Of a DNA stretch of 64,000 nt, positions 1 to 12,230 are shown one piece after another. Source of the stretch: Lunularia cruciata. Its lineage: Eukaryota > Streptophyta > Marchantiopsida > Lunulariales > Lunulariaceae. The stretch covers positions 21,382,727-21,446,726 of the forward strand of contig OX419762.1 in NCBI GenBank assembly GCA_948567375.1, written 5' to 3'. Within the stretch, counting starts at the first letter, position 1. Each line of letters begins with the position of its first letter. The notes under the pieces are model-generated. The model saw only the letters and a list, made by a program, of their open reading frames with translations, was not told the DNA's origin and did no database searches. Position numbers and translations under genes: made by a program.

Positions 1-2899
1 ATCTACTTTGAAATAATTTAGACAAGATAAAGGTAGAACTAGATGCATCTTTTTAGGAGAATCAAGGGAAGATGTAGTACCTTCTTGAACTATAGACCAA
101 GAAGGAATGTGTAGATCAAGCATACATAAAAGCAAAGGATAACGTCCTAAACCTAAAGTGTAATGCAAACTCAATTACAACATACAACAAAAAGAAAAAT
201 TTGGAGAATTTTTACATAATTGGAGTGGTAAACAAGAAGTTGGTAGCAACAAATACACAATGGGGAGAATTGTAGCTCAAAATCAATCAAGAACAAGATT
301 TCTAATAGTAATGTAGGTGAAGGAAGAAGAGCTTGTAGTTGTGCAAGACAATTTGGTGCTAACTTGTTTTATGGTTAAAGAACTTCAAGAAAAAGAGGAT
401 TGGCCATTATGCAAGTGGCACAATGAGGAACCATTTCAACCATTAGAATACAAGAAACCATAATGGGATTTGAAACTTTGTTAATAGTAGCACAAAGGAA
501 TCAATAGATATTAGGGATTGCAAATATGAGTTGTCAAAGATGGCAATTTTTTAGGGTAACAATCTCATTATTGAGAACTCAAATGCAAGACTAGTGGATT
601 GTGACAAGCAATAGCTCAAAAATATTGTACATGAATTAATGTGTAAAGGTTGCAATACAAAAAGCAAAAATGTTAGATTGTAGAAATTAGAGAAAACTAG
701 CAGCTAGGATTAAGAGAGTTAGCTTGTAAGTTACTGATGATTGCAAACAAAGAAGCAAAAGATCATTGAAAAGATTAATTAACTAGTAGACATTATTTGT
801 CCAAGAGGTTTTGATAATTTTTCCATAGGAAAGTTAAGAAGCAACAAATAGTCAGTTTTTTAGATTAACGACAACATACACTCAATTATTTAAGCTATCC
901 ATTTGAAGTACCAACCATTCAGTCCATGAAAAAAGGTAAGCAATTGTTAGTTAGTTTTGTAGAGTACCTACAACATACAATCAACTACATAGGCTATCTA
1001 TTTGAAGTACAAAGTATTTTTTCCATACAAGAGATGAGCAAAGTGTCTTCCTCTTTGTAGTGTGCAAGTACATGTAAATCTTTATAATGGAGTTTTTGAG
1101 TACATTTTGTGTTTGATCCTTGGTATCTATAGCATACTTCTTGAAGCAACGCATTGATGGAGCTTTTGAGCAGTGTAGTATTGACATAGCCAAAGGAAAT
1201 TCATACAAATGTTGACTCTTTGTACAAGGACTTCTTTGGGAGACATATGCCTTTAGGAAGAGGTAAAAAATGTGCCTTTTGTAGAATTGGTACCTTCTTT
1301 TGTTAAGAATAGATTGACATGTTTGGATTGAACCATCACTATCAAGATTTGAAAGATTGCTTTTGTGTAAATTTTGAGATTTTATTTTCTCTTTTTCTTT
1401 AGTGCACCTTCATGGTATCATTAAACTCTTTTTGGATTGGTTTCTACCCAAGAGGTTAAACATGTAATAGTAAAGAACTAATTTGTAATAATTCTCTTTG
1501 TATCTAGCTATTTTTGAATTGTATCTTTGTAGGATTGACATGTTTCTTATTGAAACATTGCAATTCAATATTTAATAAGTTTTTATAGGATTTGGTTGTG
1601 ATAGATTAGGCTTAAAGTAACAATGGGAGCTATGCATTAGGTCCTTATCTTATTTTTGAACACCCTTCCTTTATCTTAATTTTTAATTTATAGGGTAAAT
1701 GAATGTCCTAGAGTAACCATATTCTTAGGTGGTAAGCATAATCCCACTTGGCAATCCAATTATCTGCATTGGTGGACATAACCTAGAGTTTGTCCTTGTG
1801 CATAAGTAGTGACTAATTGGTGTTTTACTTTGCCTTTTTCTCTTTGGGAACACAATGGGTGCCTAATCTAGAGACTGTAGACAAGAAGTTGCATCTAGAC
1901 CTATCATGGATGGTTGTGTACACTTCTATTCTCAATTGTCACAAAGTTCTACTCCAGTTCCTAATCTTCCTTCTATTGGGTAGGAGAATTACAACCTAAC
2001 CTACCATCACAACACGTGCTACTAGTTTGTTGGTCATACTTCTAATATCACTAAAGAGAAATACATTGCACACCTAAAGAAAGAAAACCAAATTTCATTG
2101 GTGACACACCAATTTTGACCAACTAGACATACAACCAAGTATGAAAAGGATAAAAACACAAGTAGCTTAACCACAAATCTCCATACTTTTGGTACACAAG
2201 TGCCTTAGAGCATCCTTGCTTTGCCAAGGAGCTACTTCCAACATGTACTCTAATAGCTTCTTTCAACATATACTCAATATACCAATATACAATAATTCTT
2301 TGTCTTTTATGGTGTTTGTTGGTGGAATAACCTCTTGGCTTGGTCTAAATTAACCTTTAAACAATAAATGAATCAATGGATAGCCTACAAGGATAAGCTT
2401 TCTAATGATGATTAACACATCTCACCTTTACTATTACAACTTCTTTGACAATGTCATGAACTTAGTTTGATTAATCTGGCTCAAAACCATAATTCAAAAC
2501 CCTTATCAAAGTGCAACACGTGAATCTTGCCAAAATTTAACAGAATTTCAGTAAGTACCAAGGACTCACTAACAAGTTATCACTCCTTCAACCATGATCT
2601 CAAATGAGAAAATTTGCAATTAATTGTAGGTGTAGCTGGAATAAAGTTATTGATTCTTATGATAGCAATTTTATTGAAGTTTGATGCACTATATCTCATT
2701 GCTTGTAAAGCTAAATAATGCCAAATTTGACAAAGTACTTGTTCATACTCTTCTATAAACCTTTATGAAGTTTGAGTCTTGAATTCTAAAGCAATCCTTT
2801 GATATATGTGACAACCCGATAACTATCAAATTGTAGCAATTTGATAAGTATTAGGTTGTTCAAACAAAGATATAGTTTGGATGTGGTCAGATACAAAGA
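1..2899. other. A+T-rich stretch, no gene recognised
   Basis: All frames are broken every few dozen codons and I recognise no domain, RNA gene or LTR boundary. The composition and lysine/asparagine-rich broken frames resemble long-decayed repeats. The string tgtgacaacccg near 2808 matches the edge of the gypsy-L LTRs found further right, but the match does not extend, so I do not call an LTR here. Confidence 0.5.
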
Positions 2900-3335
2900 G
2901 AAATGTCACATAGTAGTCATTTACTATTACACATTCAACCTCTTGGGCATAAACCAGTCCTTGAAGAGTGTAATATCACCAAAAGGTGCACTATAGAAAA
3001 GCATAAAAGAAAAAAAAGCACTTTCATAAAGGATAAATGCCAAGTAAATCCTAAGAGTGATGATTCAGCTCGGAGATATGAATCCCTTCTTACCAATAGA
3101 GTCCAAATTCCTTCCAAAGACACATGTTCTAACATTTCTTGAAGGCACATGTCCCTAAAGGAGAAACTCTATCCAAAGGTATAGTCTTAAAACACTTTCT
3201 TTGGCTACTTTCAACATTACAACATTTAGAGAGGTCTATCAAGGCCTTTCTTCTAGGAAATTACTATAAAAATGGAGGACCAACCACAAAGTGCTCTTCA
3301 AATTCCATCTTCAAAGATCACCCTTACTCATAAAT
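2900..3335. repeat. Diverged repeat, copy 1 of a pair
   Basis: This segment resembles 6880-7240 in the same orientation. Shared landmarks in the same order are gagtgatgattca, a string around aaggcacat followed by cc and aag, then ctttctttggct/ctttctttcaa. A second similarity, caaatgctcataa followed by a run ending cttgaaaagatg, links 3960-4050 with 8095-8185 at about the same offset of roughly 4 kb. I infer two old copies of one dispersed repeat, too diverged to delimit by eye. Confidence 0.45.
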
Positions 3336-5756
3336 CCAAAGTAGCACATTCACTCAACATAAAGATAATTAATTAAGCAATGAAGAATGATAACTCTTTT
3401 AGTTTATTCATCTTTTTTCTCTAAATTGAACATGAAAGGAGTTATATATATATATATATATATCTTAAATACCTGAACACTTGGAAGTAACTTTGAAAGC
3501 TTATTGTCATATGCTACATAATCAACAAATTATTAATTGTTCAAGAAGGAAATGACATTGAGACCGCTCTACTTCTATAATAGTTGAAATGGTCATATGT
3601 CTTGAAAATCTTACAACATCTACTTCCTTCAGTGTAGTCAACTCCTCTTTAAGATCAAATCTAGCTTGCAACAATACCTACATGTTGTATACCTAAAATT
3701 AAAGCCCAAGTATTTGATTTATCATGTCAATTTTTGTTGATTCTTATGCCTTAGCTCCAAAATCATGAAACATTTAAGAGATTTAGACATCCATAACTCC
3801 CGCTACAAAATTGCAATGAAAATCTTAGACTCACTCAAAATCTCTTGCAGAAAAAGTTCCAACAACTTAAAGAACACCTTAATTGGACTTTTGATGCTGA
3901 GGATACAATCCTCTAAAATTGCTACCTCTTAGCTCCAAAATCCATGGAAATCCTAAATTTCAAATGCTCATAACATTTGCTACATACCTCCAAAATCTAC
4001 AATCTTGGTATCAATGGAGAGCTCTTGAAAAGATGATTTTATACGCATGAATCTTCTTTTCAATTGAAAATTTAACCACTAAGAAACAAGCCTCAAGGTG
4101 CATGTTGAAAAATTACTTTATAATGGTGGTCTTTTGGCCTCTTGATCTTTGGGTCTTTGGGCCTTTGGAGTGAAGTTAAGCCTTTGTAGCAGGGTGTTTC
4201 TTTAGCATAAAACCTTTGGATTGACTCCCTATTTTCCTTAAAGCAAAGATAGTTTTTTGGCTAACCCTACTTCTTTACCATGATAGAATAAAAAATGAAA
4301 GTATATCTTTTCAATTACATATAAAGCCCCTATAATGAAAGCAAAAAGTAAAGGAAAGAATTGTCTTTTCAAAATTCAAAGCTCCATAATATGGATAAAT
4401 TTCCAAGTTGTGCTAACATTTGAGCTATATAAATCCAAGTATACTTGATCCAAGATCCTTAATTATATATATTAATAATTTGAACCAAATTTCACACAAA
4501 GTTACAAGATCAAACCACCAACAATATTGCCAAAGTTGACAAGGTATATCAAGCTAAATCTTGAGATGTGATCAAAACTCCACATGTGATCATAATCTTC
4601 ACACAAACACCTTGGTTTCAAATAATCCAACTTCAATTAATTATATCAACTTTGGAATTAACTCAAAAGAAGAGGTTTTGGGAAGTACCATAATCCAAAA
4701 TTTATCTTCTTTCCAACTTTACCAACAGATCTTCAAAAGCTCATATAGTACTCCTCAAATCCTCCAATGTCTTTTCTTGGGTATAAAATAGACCCTCTTG
4801 CTTCAATTGATAGTAACTTAATCATAAGGTGCTAAATCCTACAATTTTTATCTTCACATTATAACCTATTTGCTCTTCTCTCCAAAGATGGTCTTCTTCC
4901 TCTAAATGATTATCTCAAACTCCCCTAAATATCCAAAACTTTACACTCAACATGGTGGGACCTAAATTCTAGCACCTTGGACCCTTAGAACTCCTCTTTT
5001 TTGCACATGGACCTCCAAAACTCTACCTCCAAAGCGTTGAGTAAAAGTTTTAGTCCTTTTAAAAAGGACATAAATGGTTCAATTCCAAACCCATCCATAA
5101 GTAAGTATATGGGGGATAGTAGAATCCTAGTTCTCCATCATAGTTCCCATGAATGTGGAACCAAAATAAACTACCATCTAAACCTAAAAATCTTGGTGCA
5201 TAAACTAGAGCTTAATATGAAAAGGTTTTGAGAGAGGTAGATCAAGAATATAGAACATCTCTTTGATCAAACTCACCACTCAAATACTCTAGCTTTTACA
5301 TTCCATTACCGCTCTAGACTCACAAGACTAAAACATTATGGTCTCTACCAAGACTAGACTATCTATATGTGTCTGCCCTAAATAAGAATAAGATTGTTAT
5401 CTACTTGGCTAATCACTTGAATGTACATACACTGCTTACATGGCAATTGATCAGCCCATAATTTCACTTGAATAGTAAATTATCAAATACTAATGTAATT
5501 TCACTCACTAGGCAAACTGCAATAGAACATTAGGAATGCAACATCAAGATCTTTGCTCTTGCCCAATTTGGTCTTAAGATCATGGGATCATCTTAGCAAT
5601 CTTAAGTCTGATTATGATTCCATATGACTTATTTGTATTGGAGCTAATCTATGTTTGTCTCTTGTAATACAACCACCAAGTATTGATCATGTTTTGGTTT
5701 TGTCATATATCAAAGATCTATGTATATCAGCCAAGTTAGGTTTCAAGTTCCCACAT
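3336..5756. other. A+T-rich stretch, decayed, no gene
   Basis: No coding region is supported. The stretch includes the repeat portion 3960-4050 that pairs with 8095-8185. Short frames here lack any family signature. The rest holds nothing I can name. Confidence 0.45.
3443..3463. repeat. (TA)n microsatellite
   Basis: An uninterrupted TA dinucleotide run of about 21 bases in A+T-rich surroundings. No function is implied. Confidence 0.9.
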
Positions 5757-8700
5757 TATAATACCCACATTTTTCAAAAATTTTTATTTTTCATTTTTTG
5801 TTGTAAAGGTGAGAGGTGTTCCTTTCCTATTTAGAGGAAGAAACCTTCATGTTTGGGTGTTCTTTGGATCCATCTCCTTATATGAAAGGATGGTACAAAG
5901 AATGGACCAAGTTGAAGAGGGAGTTATGAAAACTCTTCACCCAAAGAGTTTCATTAAATCTAGAGTGGGGTGAGTAATCCTTTCTTTGCAAAAACTTTTA
6001 AACAAGCAAGACCATCTTTGGCAACTTTTGACTGCAACTTGATTGAGAGAGTAGAAACTTAGAGTTCTTTCAAGTAGACAATCTTCATGTTAGTTAATTT
6101 CTTCAAAAAAGATAAATGAAAGTGAAAATAGTGACAAGGAGAGTCCCAAAAATAATCCTCCACTTCACATTAGTGGATAAGTAGGCAATGCATATTGGGA
6201 GTGAATTCCTTTGGAGCAAGCACCTAACCTTCATGCTTTGAAATTGGGATCTTAGCTCATCGTCAATGGTACATGATATGAGAAGTGGAAACCATGATAT
6301 TGGTGTAAGGAACATTGGAAGATGGTCCTTTGGCTAGAAGTAGGAACTTGAGAGGGTATAACTTTAGATACACAGTTCAAAGACATGGGTAAGCAAGTTA
6401 ACACAAAAATAATTGACTCATTTTCCAAAGCAGAAAACACCAACAATGGTTGGCGGGTTGTCATTACATTACAAGAACCCAACTTAAAGAGCAATTGTGT
6501 CTGTACTTATGAAATTGTTTTGACCAAACAGAACAACCTTCATGACCATCAATTAAGCAATCTTCTTTAACCAAAGTGTATGAAGGAACATCTTACAAAG
6601 AAGGTGAGGGACAATCCACATGTGATGGATAACTCTTGAAATGAAGGCAAAGCCAAAGAAAAAAAGGAAGAAGAAGAGGAGGATGATGAAGTTAATTTAC
6701 AAGAGATCAACACCATGACCAAAATACAAGGTGTAACAACTCAATGTTAATCAAATTACAAGATATCAATAAGAAAAAATATGGCTTGATGAACAAATAC
6801 AAAGATAAAATTGTTATTGGTGTAGTTAATTTGTGTTTCTTTTTTAAAATTTTGGGCAGAAACTATTCTCAAAAGGGGAAAATGTAGAAAGATAAAAAAG
6901 AAAGGATCACTATCACCAAAGATAACATCCAACTAACATTTGAGAGTGATGATTCATCACAAGGTGAAAGTGCTACTTCACTACAAAGAGAATTTATAAC
7001 TATGAAGAGTCAATATTTGCCCAAGGAATTGTATTATAATCTTCCTAGAAGGCACATCCTCCCAAAGAATCTTTGCTCAAAAGGTTATTCTTTATCTTTG
7101 CTTTCTTTCAATATTGTCAATACTAAAATTCAATCAAGGTTTGTCAAAATATTGCTTCTAAGGACTACACCAAAGGATCAAACACACAATGGTTCACAAA
7201 CACCTAAGCCTCACTACCTAGATTGTTTGGCACTCCTTCAAATATAGAATCTTGCAATATCTAAAAAGCAAATAAAAGATACTTCATCATTAGAATTAAG
7301 CAAAGAGATATAGAGTAGTGTGCTCTACCACTTTACTCAATTTTGTATTCATATTGAATGAAAAGCCCTTTGATTTTTGGCTTTACATAGCCAAAGCACT
7401 CAAGAGTTACAAAAGATAAGAACCAAATAATTCTTCTTCTTCTTGACTATTATGAAGACTCCTACTATATGTCTTCCCTTATTGTTCTCCTCCTATTTTC
7501 TTGGGTAGTATTCTTGATCATTGGTCTTGTCTTTGCTCTACCACTACTCAAGTATTCACTTCCTTACTCACTCCTTCACTACCTACTATTGTTGGCTCTT
7601 CATCATTCCTCAAAGTGTTATAAACTTCTTGAACACTTTCCACTAAAGAACATTCAATGGCTATATGCTTCACTAAAGAAATTAAATTATCTAACTTATT
7701 TTCTACTCTAGTATAACTCAACACTAAGTTGTCCTTAGTTTCTTCTACTTTGCAATAACATTGATCCCTTAAACTCATTACCAAATGATCAATGCACTAT
7801 CCTTCATTTATTTCTTTTTAATTCTTGCAATCAAATTTTGAACTCATGTACTTGTGTCCTGGCCATGAATCTAACAGAAATATTCTTGACTAACTCCAAA
7901 ATCTGATTTTGAATGTCCAAAAGGATCTGCTCAACCTTTGTATTGAAAGTGCTCTTCTCTCCTTCCTCCACTTCACTTTGCTCTTTCTTCTTCAAGTTGA
8001 GATACTCAAAAGCTTTGGGAGTCACCTCCACATGGAGCTTAGTACCTCATGTGAATAATATTAAGGCCAAGCCACTCTTCTCTCACCTTTAAACTCCAAA
8101 CTTCAAATGCTCATAATTTTGGCTACAAACTTCCAAACTATGTGATCTTGGTAGTAACAAAAAACCCTTGAAAAGATGCTTCTACAAACATGAAGATTAC
8201 CCTATTTGAACATGAAACCATAAAGATACATGCCCTAAAGTGCCTACAAAATATTCCTTTGTGAGAAAGACTCTTCATACTTTATATCTTTGGTGCAATT
8301 TTAGGCAAAAGCCTCACCTTGAAAATAAGGATGGTCTTTGGATGGGGACCTACTTCAATCTTTTTAATAAGGATATTTGGAAGTAAGGGAAGCACATCCC
8401 TCTCAAAACCCAAATAATCTCCCCCTTATTTATAGTCTTTATTCCAAATACTAGAATAAATGCTCTTCTTTTGAACAAAAACTCCTTAATAAAAGAACAC
8501 TATAAAAATTCTCAATACCACAAATGTAGACGATAAGCAAGTGGATGAAAAATCTGCTCCATAAATATAAAGTAACTAAGCCAAAGTTCAAGAAGATCTT
8601 TGGAGCTAAGAACCGACCATTGCAATGCAACTAAGATTGCCTCCAAAGTTAGAAGAGAAAGAGACCAAAGAAATGATGACCAAGGATGTAGATATAAACA

Positions 8701-9400
8701 TCCAAGAAGAAGATGTCTTTGAAGGAGTCCAACATGCAAAGGAAGTTATGGTAACCAAAGTGTTGAAAATATAATTATTTGATGGAACATCATTCTTGAT
8801 TAATGTTGTTTTCTCATTATCAACATACTTGTAGACAATTCTCCCCTAATATCAAGAGGATCAACTAGAGGTTAAATACTATACCTTGGTAGCAAAGAAG
8901 CTACATGAAAAAAATTTCACAATAAAAGCAAAGAAGGATCATTAGCAAGGGAGGGTTGAAAAGTACAAGGTCTTGAAAAAGGAGGAGCACAAGAGAGGAG
9001 ATATATTGCTACAAGATGCAAAAGACTTAAAGAGGGAGAATACTTTGCTTGAGAATGGGAAGAAGAACCAAGACTAGGAATTCCAAAAACTATAAGAAGA
9101 GATGGTTGTTCTTTAGATCATTAGCAAAATTTGCCAAAAATAGCCTGAGGTAGAACTACAAGACCAAAGTTTCCTCACTTTTACTTCATAGAGATTGAAA
9201 ACCAATACTCAAAATTCAACAAAGTGATAAAGTGCACTTGGCTCTTTCATTTTATATAACTTCAATTGACTAAATGAATTCTTTATAGGGGTAGAAGCTT
9301 TGAATAGTACTTCCTACTTGGATTGAAGGAAGTGTAGGAATCTATCAAGATTTCATCCCTTTGTACCTACACTATACATAGGATTATTCTATCTTTGTCT
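5757..9400 (+). other. Possible very old relative of the gypsy-L LTR and its ORF
   Basis: Read on the plus strand, this stretch shows in order: an edge-like string acccacattttt near 5763, a broken frame with a RGRNLHVW-like run near 5840, an acidic run (EEEEEDDE) near 6670, a phrase LTFESDDSSQGES near 6935, and lysine/glutamate-rich broken frames near 8870-9080. That order (N-terminal part, acidic middle, coiled coil) is the order of the protein in the gypsy-L LTRs, where similar phrases occur. The match is weak, many stops and shifts are present, and no matching right edge was found. It may equally be unrelated decayed repeat DNA. Confidence 0.2.
6880..7240. repeat. Diverged repeat, copy 2 of a pair
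   Basis: Partner of 2900-3335 in direct orientation about 4 kb away, sharing the gagtgatgattca and aaggcacat landmarks. The divergence is heavy, so both copies are old. Confidence 0.45.
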
Positions 9401-9898
9401 TATCTTATTTTGTTGACAAGTACACTACTCATTGCCATTCATAAGGCTAGGTATAGTATTTGCTCTTCCTTCAAATAGATCTTTCTTTTGTCATATTTGG
9501 GCTTCTTCTTACTCCAAAGGTTATAACTAAGAAGAACTTGCTATCACAAAGAGTTCCTTTAGTGAAGGAACTTTGGCAATGGACTACTATAAACAACTTC
9601 ACCTTTTTATTGGATTGGAATCTGATTGGATTTTTTAGCTCATGACCCTCTAATAGGCTTTGCAAATGTGGTCTAGGTTGGAGGTCTAGTGATAGTGCCC
9701 CAAAAATCTATTTTTTGAGAGCTTATATGAGCACATTGACACATTGTAATGTGTGTGACAAATTATCCTAATGTAAAAATCAAATCAATTGTAAACTTAG
9801 GCAAATTCTTGGCCCAACCATAAAAAAATCTGTATGTTTCACCTATTGTGAGATGATTGAGCTTGTTTCCTAGATTTTAGATTTTTGTTCTTAAAAAT

Positions 9899-9911
9899 TG
9901 ATATTATAGCC
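9899..9911 (+). other. Degraded tRNA-iMet primer-binding site (copia)
   Basis: tgatattatagcc differs at three of thirteen positions from the usual plant site complementary to initiator-Met tRNA (tggtatcagagcc). It sits about 40 bases before the first recognisable gag codons, which is where a copia primer site belongs. Confidence 0.45.
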
Positions 9912-9951
9912 TAGTTTGGTGAAGAGTTAAAGTGGTGGTAAAAGAAGGAAA

Positions 9952-10686
9952 GTCAAAATTGACGAGTTCAATGGAAAAAATTTTGGATTTTGGAAGATGA
10001 AAATTAAGGATTATCTATATCAAAATAAGCTGCACATGCCTCTTTAGTAGAGATGGAAGATGTTGAGTGGAAGCTATTAGATTGACAAGCTTTAGGTGTG
10101 GTTGGATTGACATTGGAAAGGAATGTTGCATACAACATCACCCACAAGAAGACTACTCATAGATTGATCAAGGTGTTATCAAATATGTAAAGAAAACTTT
10201 GCTCCAAAAAATATAAATCTGATTTGCCAATTAGTCAATACAACAATGAAAGAAGGTGCATTGGTCTAGGATCATGTGAATGAAATTGATTCTATCATAT
10301 TTAGATTGGAATGTGTGAGGATTAATTTTGATGACAACATTCAGGCTTTGTTGTTGTTATCATCATTGCTTGATAGTTGTGGAGTAGTAGAAACAACAAT
10401 GAGTAGTTCATCTAGATCATGAATACTAAGTTTTAACAATGTTGGGACTTAACTCTTAGTGAAGACATGCATAAATGAAATTTTGCTGACTCATTGAATT
10501 TTTTGTTATATGATTGAACGTAGAGGTAGAAAGTTTCAACAAGGTCATAATCAAGGGAGTGGTAGATTTAGGTCAAGGAAGAGAGGTAAGTCAAAATTTC
10601 CTTGCATACTTCCTTGCAAGGAAGTATGCAAGGAAATAGTGTGTTGGAATTGCAACAATGTTGGTCACTTCAAAGATTAGTGTAAA
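9952..10686 (+). pseudogene. copia gag remnant with zinc knuckle
   Basis: Structural Gag of a Ty1/copia element, which would assemble the virus-like particle. The N-terminal phrase KIDEFNGKNFGFWKMKIKDYL matches the conserved copia Gag opening (F.G.N...W...M...L). The frame is broken by stops soon after. At 10642-10686 a CCHC knuckle (CWNCNNVGHFKD, stop, C) has spacing CX2CX4HX4C, with the position before the last cysteine replaced by TAG. Just upstream lies a perfect 42-bp palindrome (10596-10637). Not functional. Confidence 0.7.
10596..10637. repeat. Perfect 42-bp palindrome
   Basis: The sequence reads identically on both strands across 42 bases, centred between 10616 and 10617, with no loop. 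It lies in the basic linker of the copia gag remnant, just before the zinc knuckle. It would fold as a cruciform or RNA hairpin. Confidence 0.9.
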
Positions 10687-10713
10687 ATTCCAAAGAATAA
10701 GAAAGAAGATAAT

Positions 10714-12055
10714 ATGGTGAATGTAGCAACAAAAAAGGATGATGCACTTGTCTATTATATAGAGTGCCTGATAGAATCTTGGGTTATGGACTTTGGTGCA
10801 TCTTTTCACTCTACTTCATGCAAAGAGTTGATGCACAATTTTGTTCCTAGAAACCTTGGAAAGGTTTATCTTGTTGATGATAAACCCCTATTAATTGAGG
10901 GGAAGGGTGATGTGAACTTAAAAACCTCTTAAAGGACATGCTAAATTTTTTTAGATATGTTCCTAACCTTAAGGGAAATCTGATTTCTATAGGCCAGTTA
11001 GATGTGGAAGGATATCATATATCTTTTGAAAGCAAATAGTGGAAGGTATGTAGGAGTGATATTGTTTGGCATGAGTGTAGAAGGTTGGAATCCTATACAT
11101 TATAGATAAATTAGATTATCCAATGACAATTGAGAATGAGATCAGTCTTTCAATCTTGTGGCTTCAAAGAGCTTGGGCACATGAGTGGAAGGGTATGAAG
11201 TAATTAGTTGCCATTGGGAAGATTCCAAAGTTGAAGATAATTCAACTCAACTTTTGCAAACCAGTGTGTTGGGAAAGCAAAAGGTCAGTTTTACAAAGGC
11301 TACCAAGGTACCAAAGGCTAGAAAGCTATGGTTAGTACATAGAGATTTGTATGGTCCTATATTAGTTGAGTCACTTGGAGGATCTTGCTACTATATCACC
11401 TTCACAAATGATGTAACCAAGACGGTATGGGCTTATTTTCTAAAAAATACATCTGATATGTTTATTCTTTTCAAGAGGTAGAGATCAAGGTTGAAAACCA
11501 AATTGGTCAAAAAATCAAATGCTTGAAATCTGATAACAATGGAGAGTATAATAGCAATGAGTTCAAAGATTATTATGCATATAATGGAATTTGAAGTGAT
11601 AAAATTGTTCATGAGACACCACAACAAAATAGTGTGGTTGAGCACTTGAAAAAAATCTTAATGAGAAGGCTAGAAGTATGAGACTACATCTTAGGTTGCC
11701 AAAGACATTTTGGGTAGCTACAATTAGCACAACAACATACGTGATAAATCAAGGACCCTCAATTTCATTGGGAGTCAAGATTCCTGAGCAAGAATGGTTA
11801 GGAAAGGAGGTAAATCATTCACACTTGAGAACTTTTGGTTGTGTCTTATATGTAAAGATTAAAGGTAGTGATAGAGACAAGATTGATCCTAACTTATAAA
11901 AGTTTTTCTTCATTGGCTATGGGTCTGATGACATGAATTATTGTTTTTGAGATGAGTATACCAACAAAGCACTCCAAAGTAAGATGTCATTTCTCATGAG
12001 AGTGTTATATATAAAGTCAAGCTTGTAGTAATGTCCAAAGTTACAATGGAACAAC
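10714..12055 (+). pseudogene. copia protease and integrase remnant
   Basis: Pol remnant of the copia element. Near 10781-10818 the phrase WVMDFGASFHST is the aspartic protease active-site region (family form D[ST]GA, here DFGA). From about 11320 the integrase core follows: LWLVHRDLYGPI with the first catalytic Asp and SLGGSCYYITF. After a frame change near 11480 comes IKCLKSDNNGEY with the second Asp, then ETPQQNSVVEH with the Glu. The C-terminal part (FGCVLYVKIKG, then FFIGYGSDD) is present to about 11940. Stops and frame changes show decay, and reverse transcriptase is missing. Confidence 0.75.
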
Positions 12056-12102
12056 AAGAAGAGGTAATGTTGGAAGATATTTTAGAGAGTTATGTTACAA
12101 AC

Positions 12103-12217
12103 TGGGAAGTTTCCCAAGAAGCTTCCTAGATACTTATAGAATATTCTAAGCTAATTTGGCCTATTTTTTACTTTGTTAGCCCTAACTAACTTCATCGCTA
12201 AACTCCATATTGTTACA
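12103..12217 (-). repeat. Truncated 3' LTR of gypsy-C (minus)
   Basis: The reverse complement starts TGTAACAATATGGAGTTTAGC like the complete LTR at 55738 and follows it to the ...ttgggaa.cttcccag segment, then stops at copia sequence. Confidence 0.85.
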
Positions 12218-12230
12218 TTTCCCCCACCGC
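12218..12230 (-). other. Polypurine tract of gypsy-C (minus)
   Basis: On the minus strand gcggtgggggaaa immediately precedes the LTR start TGTAACA, the expected site for plus-strand priming. The other copy has the same arrangement at 55725-55737. Confidence 0.8.

Larger units (their letters stand above)
9699..12102 (+). mobile_element. Decayed, truncated Ty1/copia retrotransposon
   Basis: Plus-strand remnant with, in copia order, a degraded primer site (9899-9911), gag with a CCHC zinc knuckle, the protease active-site region, and integrase. It stops soon after the integrase C-terminal region, where it abuts the truncated LTR of the minus-strand chromovirus at 12103. Reverse transcriptase and RNase H are absent. 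Integrase lying before any reverse transcriptase, and the WVMD.GAS.HST protease phrase, identify the copia superfamily. The left boundary is uncertain because no second LTR survives for comparison. Confidence 0.75.

Noticed and set aside
2808-2835. gypsy-L LTR edge at tgtgacaacccg
   Set aside because: The match is about 12 bases and does not continue into the conserved gcaaatatcacttttgcgg stretch. Chance is possible.
1-9700. Small host genes in the left arm
   Set aside because: All frames are under about 85 codons, without homology, splice-consistent structure or codon bias that I could see.
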